Origin: Campylobacterales bacterium
GTDB lineage: Bacteria > Campylobacterota > Campylobacteria > Campylobacterales > QNZT01
Direction of reading: 5' to 3'
DNA length: 11,755 nucleotides
Assembly (NCBI GenBank): GCA_015662615.1
Contig: DQTU01000077.1
Span: forward strand, 1 to 11,755
Position 1 is the first letter of the stretch, and every line of letters begins with the position of its first letter. Shown one piece after another: positions 6,117 through 11,755 of the stretch. The notes under the pieces were generated by a model. That model saw only the letters and a program-made list of their open reading frames with translations, was not told the DNA's origin and did no database searches. The translations under genes were made by a program, and so were the position numbers.

Positions 6117-6947
6117 ATGAATAAATTAATTGTGTTACTTTTGTTGTTTGCTACTGTTGTTTTGGCAAAAGAGTCAACAAGCTATAAACTAGAATTTCAA
6201 ACTTTAGACTTTTCAAACTCAACTCAAAAAGAGCAGGGGATTCGGTATGGATTGGGAATTACTCATAAGGCAGATAAACATCGATTTATGTTTGCTTATG
6301 AAAAAACTGCTACAGAAACTTTTCAGCCACCACTTCCAAAAGACCTAGAAGTAAATAAATATGCCTTTAAATATCTCTATAACCTACAAGAGAATCTATC
6401 TTTGCAAACAAGCTATATCACTATCGATGACAATTTAGTGAAAACTGATGGTGGGCATGTTTATGGAGTAGGGGTGACTTATAAAAATATCCATTTTGCA
6501 CAGTTTTTTACTAATTATAAGCCGTTTGCTATTTACCAAACAGATGTGAGTGCTTCATTTAAACAGAGTTTTGGAGCATTAAAAACGAAAACAACTTTAC
6601 TTACAAAATACCTTAGACTTAAAGATTATAAAGACAATCCTTTGAGTAAAAATGCGAGAAAATTCTATTTTACACAAGGTGTCAAACTGCATGCTTCGTA
6701 TAAAAGTTACAATGCAGGTTTTGGTGCATTTTTTGGCAAAAGAGTTTTTTCTATTATGGATGATGGCATGAAAGTACAGCATCATGGCATGGAGTTTGAA
6801 GAGACTTACATGGCTGGTTTTGGTAAAAAAATTAATGGATTTCATATCATGTTAAAGTATGCTCATGCAAAAGCAACGGAGCTTCCAAAAGTAAATGAAA
6901 ATGTGATAGTGAGAAATACCACACTCTCCATACAGAGGAAATTTTAA
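6117..6947 (+). CDS. Predicted outer-membrane beta-barrel protein of unknown function
   Basis: I do not recognise the family. The 276-residue protein starts with a clean signal peptide, MNKLIVLLLLFATVVLA, cleaved before KES. The mature part alternates polar and hydrophobic or aromatic residues in many short stretches (for example YKLEFQTLDF, HRFMFAYEKT, LSLQTSYITI, KLHASYKSYNAGFGAFFG, FHIMLKYAHA), separated by charged turns. It ends in TLSIQRKF, with a terminal Phe as expected for substrates of the BAM machinery. This suggests a barrel of roughly ten to fourteen strands. AAGGA lies 7 bases before the ATG. It is divergent from, and appears to share operators with, the DUF134/NifX/NifU/transporter operon, so it may be the outer-membrane part of the same process, for example uptake or release of a metal, cofactor precursor or oxyanion. 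Confidence 0.75.
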   Translation: MNKLIVLLLLFATVVLAKESTSYKLEFQTLDFSNSTQKEQGIRYGLGITHKADKHRFMFAYEKTATETFQPPLPKDLEVNKYAFKYLYNLQENLSLQTSYITIDDNLVKTDGGHVYGVGVTYKNIHFAQFFTNYKPFAIYQTDVSASFKQSFGALKTKTTLLTKYLRLKDYKDNPLSKNARKFYFTQGVKLHASYKSYNAGFGAFFGKRVFSIMDDGMKVQHHGMEFEETYMAGFGKKINGFHIMLKYAHAKATELPKVNENVIVRNTTLSIQRKF

Positions 6948-7433
6948 CTATCTAACACATCTTACACCAGCTGGAAGTAAAAGTGGAACTTCTTCAAATT
7001 TTGGAGATACATTATGTGTATTTATCGCTCCTAGTGTTCCATCATCTTTTATGCCTGTGATTCGTTTACATTGTGGGAAGGTAAAGTAGGGGATAAGACC
7101 TTCATCGTCCATTCCTTTAGAGTTGTTTTGTATCTCTTTTAGTGTAGGAACTCTCCAGTCATCAAATCCATAAAATTGAAGATTTTGACAAAAATGTTCT
7201 GCATGTCCTAGTGCATCTGTATCTCCTTTGTGAATTGCTTCACAACTTTTTTTATCGTTGACAAAAAGTAGGTTTTGGCTTAAGTCTTCGATGATAGTGT
7301 GGTTATTTTCATCAGTTTGTGAAACATAATGTTCGGTTTTAAAGTTTTCAGAGGCTTTGGGTGGTGTATATGAGCCACTTCCACATGCTGTTAAAAATAG
7401 CATAATCGTTATCCATGTGATATGTTTTATCAT
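6948..7433 (-). CDS. DUF1566 (Lcl-type) domain lipoprotein
   Basis: I chose the ATG at 7433 (161 residues) because AAGGA lies 7 bases upstream and a proper lipoprotein signal follows; an upstream start at 7460 would put nine odd residues before it. The signal MIKHITWITIMLFLTAC ends in the lipobox LTAC, with C17 as the lipidated residue. The rest is a short DUF1566/Lcl C-terminal-like domain, with the hallmark FDDWRVPTLKEI and a closing LLLPAGVRCVR. Several Cys (in KSCEAI, EHFCQN, FPQCKR, VRCVR) could form disulfides. Such proteins are surface or periplasmic and often of unknown role. It follows SelO by 14 bases, so they are probably co-transcribed, and its stop codon abuts that of the convergent barrel gene with no space for a terminator. 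Confidence 0.8.
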   Translation of the reverse strand: MIKHITWITIMLFLTACGSGSYTPPKASENFKTEHYVSQTDENNHTIIEDLSQNLLFVNDKKSCEAIHKGDTDALGHAEHFCQNLQFYGFDDWRVPTLKEIQNNSKGMDDEGLIPYFTFPQCKRITGIKDDGTLGAINTHNVSPKFEEVPLLLPAGVRCVR

Positions 7434-7447
7434 TGTAAAATCCTTAT

Positions 7448-8881
7448 CTAAGACGAACATGATAGCTTAAGATTCTTATGTTTTAAAGGTGTCTCTTTTG
7501 CATAGTGGTCAAATTTTTCGTGTTCCTCAAATGGTAATCTAGCCAATATCATCAAATCCTCCACACCCGAAAAATCTCCCTCATTTGCTTTATCGATAGC
7601 CTCTTGTAACATATAGTTTTTGAGAACATATTTTGGATTTGTTTTTAACATGGCTTTTACTCTATCATCGGTGTTTCTATCCTCAAGTTTCAATCTCGTA
7701 TCATAGATATAAAGCCACTCATCAAGAGGTTTTTTCATCATACAAATTGAGAGAAGTTTGGTTCTATCTCCATTATAATGACTTAGTGTCCTAAAGAAAT
7801 AAGTATAATCAATCCGTTGATTTTGCATAAAATCAAAAAGGGCAGATAGCAACTCCGTATCTTTTTCATGATGGGTCTCTAAGCCAAGTTTATCAAGCAG
7901 AATTTGGAGATGTGCTTTATTAAATATATCTCCGTAAGTATCTAAAACTTCTTGCATTTTATCAATATTTACAAGTGGAGAGAGGGCATTCATCAGCATC
8001 GAAAGATTCCATTTTCCCACTTGTGGTTGATTGCCAAAACTGTATCGTCCGCCTTGGTCGGTGTGATTGCAGATATAGTCAAAGTCATACTCATCTAAAA
8101 AAGCATAAGGACCATAATCGATAGTAAGTCCTGCAATAGACATGTTATCTGTGTTCATCACACCATGGTTGAAACCTACACCCATCCACTTAGCTATCAT
8201 AATAGCTGTACTTTCAACTACTTCAGTAAACATTTTGATATAGGCGTCTTTGTCGCCAACGAGATGAGGAAAACTCTCTTTAATCGAGTAGTCTGCAAGT
8301 TGTTCAAGCTCTGCATGTTTTTTGGCATGGTAAAAATACTCAAATGAACCAAATCGTATCCATGTTGGAGACATACGAAGGACTATCGCACCACTTTCCC
8401 AATCTTCTCTATAAACCCTATGGGTAGAACCAATGATGGCTAAAGCTCTGGTGGTTGGGATGTGAAGCCCATGCATCGCCTCAGACATGAGGTATTCACG
8501 GATAGAGGAGCGAAGTACTGCTCTGCCATCTCCATCACGAGAATAGCGTGTAAGACCTGCTCCTTTGAGTTGCAGATGCCAGCCATTTGTCTCCCCAAGA
8601 TTGATAGCTCTTCCATCTCCAAGACGAGGAACAAAAAACCCAAATTGGTGTCCTGCATAACACATGGCATAGGGTTTGTATGGTATTTCTAGTTTACCAT
8701 TAACAAAGTTTACAAATGTGTCTGTATGTAGTTCATCTTCGTCCAATCCTATCAAATCTGCCGCATCTTTATTGGCTGAAATGAGGTGTGGGTTGTTTAG
8801 AGGTTCGGGTTTGACTTCGTGATAAAAGATATCATCAAGTGACAAATAATCACTTTTTAGTTTTAAGTTGGCTAATTTCAT
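7448..8881 (-). CDS. selO: SelO (YdiU) protein adenylyltransferase
   Basis: The protein has 477 residues from the ATG at 8881, close to the usual bacterial length (E. coli ~478). SelO is a pseudokinase that binds ATP upside down and transfers AMP to Ser, Thr or Tyr of target proteins, linked to redox stress. Key residues are visible: K106 in LQLKGAG, the glycine-rich GDGRAVLRSSIREYL (117-131), D245-N246 in NHGVMNTDN, and D255 in DYGP, the DFG equivalent. The C-terminus is CSS, with Cys where animal SelO has selenocysteine; this site makes a regulatory disulfide in homologues. No ribosome binding site precedes the ATG, while an extended -10 box lies immediately upstream, which suggests a leaderless mRNA. 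A TTG two codons upstream is the only other in-frame start, and a stop codon precedes it. Confidence 0.95.
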   Translation of the reverse strand: MKLANLKLKSDYLSLDDIFYHEVKPEPLNNPHLISANKDAADLIGLDEDELHTDTFVNFVNGKLEIPYKPYAMCYAGHQFGFFVPRLGDGRAINLGETNGWHLQLKGAGLTRYSRDGDGRAVLRSSIREYLMSEAMHGLHIPTTRALAIIGSTHRVYREDWESGAIVLRMSPTWIRFGSFEYFYHAKKHAELEQLADYSIKESFPHLVGDKDAYIKMFTEVVESTAIMIAKWMGVGFNHGVMNTDNMSIAGLTIDYGPYAFLDEYDFDYICNHTDQGGRYSFGNQPQVGKWNLSMLMNALSPLVNIDKMQEVLDTYGDIFNKAHLQILLDKLGLETHHEKDTELLSALFDFMQNQRIDYTYFFRTLSHYNGDRTKLLSICMMKKPLDEWLYIYDTRLKLEDRNTDDRVKAMLKTNPKYVLKNYMLQEAIDKANEGDFSGVEDLMILARLPFEEHEKFDHYAKETPLKHKNLKLSCSS

Positions 8882-8886
8882 TCCCA

Positions 8887-8892
8887 ATTATA
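8887..8892 (-). promoter_or_regulatory. Extended -10 box directly before selO
   Basis: TGTTATAAT on the minus strand is an exact TGnTATAAT extended -10 (TATAAT at 8887-8892), the main promoter signal in Campylobacterota. Transcription would start about 6-7 bases downstream, at or next to the selO ATG (8881). Confidence 0.55.
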
Positions 8893-8898
8893 ACATGA

Positions 8899-8904
8899 TA
8901 GAAT
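8899..8904 (+). promoter_or_regulatory. Possible -10 box for the AlkD-like gene
   Basis: TAGAAT lies 5 bases before the ATG at 8910; TATAAC at 8890-8895 is an alternative. Use of TAGAAT would again give a transcript starting at the ATG. It is a weaker match than the opposite-strand box. Confidence 0.3.
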
Positions 8905-8909
8905 AAACC

Positions 8910-9608
8910 ATGACACTTGAAGAGACGATAAACCGACTAAATAACTTAGCCAACCCTGATGTAATTAAGCGTAAAAAAGAACGCTTTGGAATAGACCCTA
9001 AAAACTTGTTAGGTATTTATCATAAAGAGCTTGATATTTTGGCAAAAGAGATAGGAAAAGATGATGCACTTGCCATGAAGCTTTTTGATACAGGCATTTA
9101 TGAGGCAAAGATTTTGTGCTCAAAGATTTATACACCAGGAAACCTTACTGAAGATATGATGGATTATTTAGCAGAAGGTTTTGACAGTTGGGAAATTTGT
9201 GATAGCTTTTGTATGAAGTTATTTGTCAAAAACATGTGGGCATTGCATAAAACTATCGAGTGGTCAAAGAGTGAAGTACTTTACACGAAAAGAGCGGCAT
9301 TTGTTTTGATGGCAAGTTTAGTAACAGCAGATAAACATGCTCAAAACTCTATCTTTCGAGTTTTTGTTCCTATCTTGTTAAGAGCGTGTGAAGATGAGAG
9401 AGTTCATGTTAAAAAAGCAATATCATGGGCATTAAGAGCGATGGGAAAACGAAATAAAGATTTACACAAGACGGCAGTAGAAACAGCTTGTAAGATGTTA
9501 GAAAAAGACTCTTCTACGGCAACATGGATAGCAAAAGATGTTCTCAGAGAGTTAGACAAACCTAATCTAAAGTTTTACGACTATCCAAGGGATAAATATA
9601 GAACTTAA
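8910..9608 (+). CDS. AlkD-like DNA alkylation repair protein
   Basis: The 232-residue protein is all-helical and has the N-terminal pattern of AlkD enzymes (ETINRLNNLANPDVIKRKKERFGI, then NLLGIYHKELDILAKEIGKD). AlkD excises positively charged alkylated bases such as N3-methyladenine and N7-methylguanine using a HEAT-repeat solenoid, without flipping the base. Residues known to matter in Bacillus cereus AlkD have plausible counterparts: W94 and D98 in DSWEICDSF (the same four-residue spacing as W109-D113), R128 in YTKRAAFVL and W173 in AISWALRAMGK. It is therefore probably catalytic. The upstream region has a stop codon just before the ATG and no ribosome binding site, so translation may be leaderless. 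The 3' end overlaps the stop of the convergent small exported-protein gene by 4 bases. Confidence 0.85.
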   Translation: MTLEETINRLNNLANPDVIKRKKERFGIDPKNLLGIYHKELDILAKEIGKDDALAMKLFDTGIYEAKILCSKIYTPGNLTEDMMDYLAEGFDSWEICDSFCMKLFVKNMWALHKTIEWSKSEVLYTKRAAFVLMASLVTADKHAQNSIFRVFVPILLRACEDERVHVKKAISWALRAMGKRNKDLHKTAVETACKMLEKDSSTATWIAKDVLRELDKPNLKFYDYPRDKYRT

Positions 9609-9859
9609 TCGTAAACAGAATCCATATCAAATTCTAAAGGCTCTATCTCCTCAATTGACTCTACAGTCTCTTTGTTTACTTCAGAGCCTGACAAATTATA
9701 ATCTTTTCCCTTATAAAAAGTCTGCTCTCTAGCAAATTTTTTATCTCTTTCTATCTCGATTTCAATCTGTTTTTTAAGTCTTTTCTCTTTTTCAGTCTCA
9801 GCATTTGCCGACCATAGTAGTGAATTAAAAACAATTGCAAGTATCAATATCTTTCTCAT
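9605..9859 (-). CDS. Small exported acidic protein, unknown function
   Basis: This 84-residue protein is unrecognised. A signal peptide of about 20 residues (MRKILILAIVFNSLLWSANA) is cleaved before ETEKEK. The mature 64 residues start with a highly charged helix (EKEKRLKKQIEIEIERDKKFARE) and end acidic (VESIEEIEPLEFDMDSVYD), with no Cys. A strong ribosome binding site, GGGGGAA, precedes the ATG by 4 bases. It is expected in the periplasm; the charged helix could be a coiled coil. An AT-rich palindromic array lies immediately upstream. It converges on the AlkD-like gene with a 4-base overlap. Confidence 0.7.
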   Translation of the reverse strand: MRKILILAIVFNSLLWSANAETEKEKRLKKQIEIEIERDKKFAREQTFYKGKDYNLSGSEVNKETVESIEEIEPLEFDMDSVYD

Positions 9860-9870
9860 AACTTCCCCCT

Positions 9871-9902
9871 TTATTATAATAATTATTATAATTATTATAA
9901 TT
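9871..9902. promoter_or_regulatory. Overlapping AT-rich palindromes, Fur-box-like
   Basis: TTATAATAATTATTATAA (9874-9891) is a perfect 18-bp palindrome. It overlaps TTATAATTATTATAA (9886-9900), a 7-1-7 repeat identical to the one upstream of the beta-barrel gene. From 9881 the sequence repeats with a 9-base period (AATTATTAT). Overlapping 7-1-7 units are typical of Fur operators, but the array is pure A/T and could simply be promoter-region bias. Confidence 0.4.
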
Positions 9903-9940
9903 GTATCAAAAGATTTCTTATCGCTCCTGTGAACACTACA

Positions 9941-10387
9941 TCATATCAGACATAGTATTTGCTTTTTTTCATTCTCGCTCCAAACAAAGTCCTCTTCGTC
10001 TTCATCGTGAAAATCTTCTTCTATTCCAAGTTTTTTAGCTAACTTCATTGACTCTTTTTCACATGCTTTTGCATCTGATTTTGTGTTAGCCTTGCCTAGA
10101 CATGTTCTATTGTTTTTTAAAAGTTCAAGAATTTTAGGCATCTGCTCTTTCTGCTTTTGTAACATACTTTGCCCAGTTTGTGATTGATTCATCATCTGCA
10201 TCATAAGCATTTTTTGCTCTTCTGGTGTCATATTTGGATTTGCTTTTATCTGTTCTTGCATTTTTCCCATCATTTGACCTAACTCTTGCATCCGTTGTGC
10301 TTGATCGGCTGAATCTTGGGCATATATGGCGGTTACACTAAACAACAAGAGGGAAACCAATGTAAACTTACTTAAATATTTCTTCAT
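9941..10387 (-). CDS. Exported Met/Gln-rich protein, unknown function
   Basis: This 148-residue protein is unrecognised. The signal peptide MKKYLSKFTLVSLLLFSVTAIYAQ is followed by a helical, Met- and Gln-rich segment (about 28-85). It includes MQELGQMMGKMQEQ and KMLMMQMMNQSQ, giving over ten Met in 60 residues. A Cys pair, C96 and C109, could form a disulfide, followed by a very acidic stretch EEDFHDEDEEDF (123-134). A third Cys lies near the end. Met-rich and acidic-His periplasmic stretches can bind copper or other metals, but this is only a possibility. AAAGGA lies 6 bases before the ATG. It is on the same strand as the acidic protein 81 bases downstream. Confidence 0.72.
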   Translation of the reverse strand: MKKYLSKFTLVSLLLFSVTAIYAQDSADQAQRMQELGQMMGKMQEQIKANPNMTPEEQKMLMMQMMNQSQTGQSMLQKQKEQMPKILELLKNNRTCLGKANTKSDAKACEKESMKLAKKLGIEEDFHDEDEEDFVWSENEKKQILCLI

Positions 10388-10418
10388 ATTTTTCCTTTAT
10401 AACTTATACAAGTATTTT

Positions 10419-10424
10419 ATTATA
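10419..10424 (-). promoter_or_regulatory. Possible -10 box for the Met-rich protein gene
   Basis: TATAAT on the minus strand, 32 bases before the ATG, leaves a leader that includes the ribosome binding site. Only the -10 match supports it. Confidence 0.3.
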
Positions 10425-10473
10425 AATGGAGGATAATAGCAACAGTTTTCACTAATCCAACGTGTCGACTTTT

Positions 10474-10608
10474 TTACTTATGTGTTGTATTTACTTTTAG
10501 ATAATGATCTATAAACATTTTAGTATTGCAAAACCCATCTTCATTATCAGGAGTTGCACCAAAACTACTCTCACCCCTAAGTCTTTCTCTAGTTATCCAT
10601 TTGGTTTT
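10474..10608 (-). pseudogene. Decayed gene fragment without a start codon
   Basis: The 255-base space at 10388-10642 has no intact gene. On the minus strand one frame is open for 44 codons between a TAA (10609-10611) and a TAA (10474-10476). It reads like protein: WITRERLRGESSFG followed by ATPDNEDGFCNTKMFIDHYLK. There is no start codon before the internal Met, and no ribosome binding site. I do not recognise it. It is probably the 3' remnant of a lost gene; the frame differs from that of the SH3 gene just upstream, so it is not a simple readthrough of that gene. Confidence 0.35.
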
Positions 10609-10642
10609 TTATGCTTGTGATATTATAGTTTTTATCTTGCTC

Positions 10643-11032
10643 TCAACTCTTTATGATTTCACACTTCCCTTCTTTACATCTTAAGGCGTAATCACAATTT
10701 TTTTTACCATCTATAATGACATATCCACTATTATGAAATTTAAGATATTTACTGTTGACCCAACCTATATGGCTCTTATCCCCAAATTTTTCATACCACT
10801 GTTGCACCATAGGATAGACACGACACCAGAGTCTTTTTTTAGCTTTTGTGCATGTCTCTATTCCAACATATGCATCTAGTGGTAATGCTCCCACTTTTTT
10901 TGACCTATGGTCTGGTTGACTACGAACATTAAGTGTATCATTGTGATCAATATTGACCACTCTTCCAAAAAGGGCTGTAGTATCCGCCCACGATTGGACT
11001 AATAATAAAATACTAATGATGACTATTTTCAT
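10643..11032 (-). CDS. Exported bacterial SH3 (SH3b) domain protein
   Basis: The 129-residue protein has a signal peptide, MKIVIISILLLVQSWA, cleaved before DTTALF. A single SH3b domain follows (about 20-98), with the standard LNVRSQPDHRSKKVGALPLDA motif near its start and IGWVNSKYLKF at its end. SH3b domains in exported proteins usually bind peptidoglycan peptides. A Cys-rich tail (NCDYALRCKEGKCEIIKS, Cys 113, 119, 124), together with C61 and C70, suggests disulfides or a metal site. AGAGGA lies about 7 bases before the ATG. The partner is unknown; a link to cell-wall binding is inferred from the domain only. Confidence 0.82.
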   Translation of the reverse strand: MKIVIISILLLVQSWADTTALFGRVVNIDHNDTLNVRSQPDHRSKKVGALPLDAYVGIETCTKAKKRLWCRVYPMVQQWYEKFGDKSHIGWVNSKYLKFHNSGYVIIDGKKNCDYALRCKEGKCEIIKS

Positions 11033-11073
11033 TTGATATCCTCTTAATTTATTCTCAGTTATGAGGTTTTAGG

Positions 11074-11172
11074 TTAAATATATTGTATGCACTTTCTACT
11101 AAATTTATCACCACGATTGACTTTATCGACAGCATAACTGTTCGTGTGCGAGGTTTTGTTGTGCTTAAGAGG
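11074..11172 (-). other. Short open frame without start codon between antitoxin and SH3 genes
   Basis: The space 11033-11164 has no recognisable gene. One minus-strand frame is open for 32 codons, reading HNKTSHTNSYAVDKVNRG followed by DKFSRKCIQYI, but has no ATG, GTG or TTG. Its base composition is less AT-rich than the surrounding intergenic DNA. It may be a gene remnant or conserved non-coding DNA tied to the adjacent toxin-antitoxin and IS region. Confidence 0.25.
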
Positions 11173-11374
11173 CTAACTTCTTTGAAATTTCTATATCTTT
11201 TTTAACCAAAGAATTAACAAGTTCACTAAGTGATGAACTATCTTCACTTTTACCCACATATTTCATCAAAAAATCTTGTACATCTTTCTCTAAATATATA
11301 GGTATATCTAACTCTTCAATTGGTCTATAAAACTTCCCTTGTTCTGCATCTGTAAAATCATATTCTTTTTTCAT
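11165..11374 (-). CDS. BrnA/CopG-like antitoxin
   Basis: I chose the ATG at 11374 (69 residues), with AAGG about 8-9 bases upstream; a GTG at 11383 is less likely. The N-terminal block KKEYDFTDAEQGKFYRPIEELDIPIYLEKDVQDFL is typical of short antitoxins that sit downstream of BrnT toxins. The IPIYL strand followed by helices (SSSLSELVNSLVKKDIEI) matches a ribbon-helix-helix DNA-binding fold. In an intact pair it would bind and neutralise the BrnT ribonuclease and repress the shared promoter. Its start lies inside the 3' end of the toxin remnant (17-base overlap), the normal toxin-antitoxin order. Because the toxin is degenerate, it is now an orphan antitoxin, possibly protecting against related toxins or awaiting loss. 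Confidence 0.75.
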   Translation of the reverse strand: MKKEYDFTDAEQGKFYRPIEELDIPIYLEKDVQDFLMKYVGKSEDSSSLSELVNSLVKKDIEISKKLAS

Positions 11375-11489
11375 TTTGGACACCTTCTTCCATATACTTT
11401 TTTCTCGTTCTTTGTAGCTTTTCTATATCTTCATCATCAAATTTATTTAAAATAAAAGGATCAGCAAAAACATAAGATGCCTGTGCAAA
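11358..11489 (-). pseudogene. BrnT-like toxin remnant, N-terminus and middle missing
   Basis: A minus-strand frame reads FAQASYVFADPFILNKFDDE, then DIEKLQRTRKKYMEEGVQNEKRI and a TGA. The first block matches the early part of BrnT toxins (the ASxVFxDPF strand-helix), and the second resembles their C-terminal end before the antitoxin. BrnT is normally about 90 residues. Here the first ~20 residues and roughly 35-40 central residues, which carry catalytic and core positions, are absent, so it should be inactive. The upstream boundary at about 11490 coincides with the approach to the IS element. The assignment rests on pattern memory plus gene order with the antitoxin. Confidence 0.6.
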
Positions 11490-11755
11490 AGTAGGTAAAT
11501 CCGATGAGAATTTACACAACCTTTAAACAAATATTAGATACTACATAAAGTATGAAAATAAAAAAAAGAACTTTTAAAACAACTAGAAACAGTCACAGAC
11601 TTCAGAACAGATACTCACAAGATAGAATATCTACTAAGTGAGATACTTTTTATGTCCTTATTTGGGTTATTAAAAGGTGCTGTAACATTTAAAGATCTGC
11701 ATTGCTGGATGCAATACAATGAACACAATGAACTTTTTAAAAAGCTGTTTAAAAA
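11490..11755 (+). mobile_element. ISAs1-family insertion sequence, left part, exact end not defined
   Basis: The element's transposase starts at 11552 and runs out of the window, so only the left end can be here. The BrnT remnant's similarity stops at about 11490, making 11490-11551 the most likely place for the IS terminus. A GTAAAT/ATTTAC inverted pair (11495-11500 and 11510-11515) lies in this stretch. The right inverted repeat is outside the window, so neither the end nor a target duplication can be confirmed. Confidence 0.5.
11552..11755 (+). CDS. ISAs1-family transposase, N-terminal part, out of frame with its ATG
   Basis: From 11562 one plus-strand frame reads KKELLKQLETVTDFRTDTHK, then IEYLLSEILFMSLFGLLKGA and VTFKDLHCWMQYNEHNEL, to the window edge. 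This is the DDE_Tnp_1-associated N-terminal domain of ISAs1 transposases (pattern: DFR...Y.L.EIL...L.G.L.G...F.D...W). The catalytic DDE residues would lie beyond the window. A stop codon (11559-11561) precedes this frame, and its only Met is internal. The natural start, ATG at 11552, is separated from the body by eight A's (11560-11567) and is out of frame by one base; with seven A's it would read MKIKKELLKQL. Thus it is a frameshifted copy, a sequencing error in a homopolymer, or expressed by slippage. Confidence 0.7.

Noticed and set aside
7434..7460. Upstream start for the DUF1566 lipoprotein, overlapping selO
   Set aside because: It would place charged residues ahead of the signal peptide. 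The ATG at 7433 has an AAGGA site and yields a canonical lipobox.
8462..8692. Open frames on both strands inside selO
   Set aside because: They are shadows of the conserved selO frame, which contains the kinase-fold motifs.
9871..9902. Microsatellite or CRISPR-like repeat
   Set aside because: The period-9 A/T stretch has fewer than three full units and no spacers; it is better described as overlapping palindromes at a promoter.
11040..11175. Integron attC site between the antitoxin and SH3 genes
   Set aside because: GTTATGC- and GTTAGCC-like strings occur, but the core sites do not fit GTTRRRY/RYYYAAC and the segment does not fold into paired arms.

Overview
The window looks like a chromosomal segment of a free-living member of the Campylobacterota (Sulfurimonas, Sulfurovum or Arcobacter-like). 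The signs are low GC content, tightly packed short operons, AAGGA-type ribosome binding sites, small secreted c-type cytochromes and the general character of the proteins. This is an inference from style; no marker gene is present. I saw no tRNA, rRNA or CRISPR array.

Layout. Positions 3-821 (+) hold the 3' part of a coiled-coil M23 peptidoglycan endopeptidase. It converges on an RhlE-type DEAD-box RNA helicase (825-2057, -). Upstream of the helicase on the same strand is a small secreted cytochrome c gene that is broken by a one-base frameshift (2152-2516). Next comes a compact minus-strand operon read from 6011 down to 2563: a DUF134/UPF0251 helix-turn-helix regulator, a NifX/MTH1175-like cofactor protein, the tRNA methyltransferase TrmO, a NifU C-terminal-domain protein, an MFS transporter and a TauE/SafE transporter. 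Most gaps are 4-11 bases and the last pair overlaps. Divergent from it is an unrecognised outer-membrane beta-barrel protein (6117-6947, +). The 105-base space between them carries two copies of the palindrome GAACATATGTTC, with flanks mirrored around the midpoint. This operon, its predicted regulator, the paired operator and the barrel are the best candidate here for an undescribed system, perhaps in metal/Fe-S cofactor or oxyanion homeostasis.

Positions 6948-9608 hold SelO (protein AMPylase) followed by a DUF1566 lipoprotein on the minus strand. An AlkD-like DNA glycosylase lies divergently 28 bases from SelO. Neither divergent gene has a ribosome binding site, and both have -10 boxes so close to the ATG that their mRNAs may be leaderless.

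Positions 9605-11032 carry three small exported proteins on the minus strand: a short acidic protein, a Met/Gln-rich protein and an SH3b protein. AT-rich palindromes resembling Fur boxes precede the acidic protein, and the same 16-mer precedes the beta-barrel gene. A 44-codon open fragment without a start (10474-10608) looks like a decayed gene.

The right end is a decayed mobile region. It has an intact BrnA-like antitoxin, a BrnT toxin remnant lacking its N-terminus and its middle, and then the start of an ISAs1-family transposase running out of the window. The transposase's ATG is out of frame with its body because of an eight-A tract. Functions of the unrecognised proteins are left open; the regulatory sites are sequence-based predictions only.
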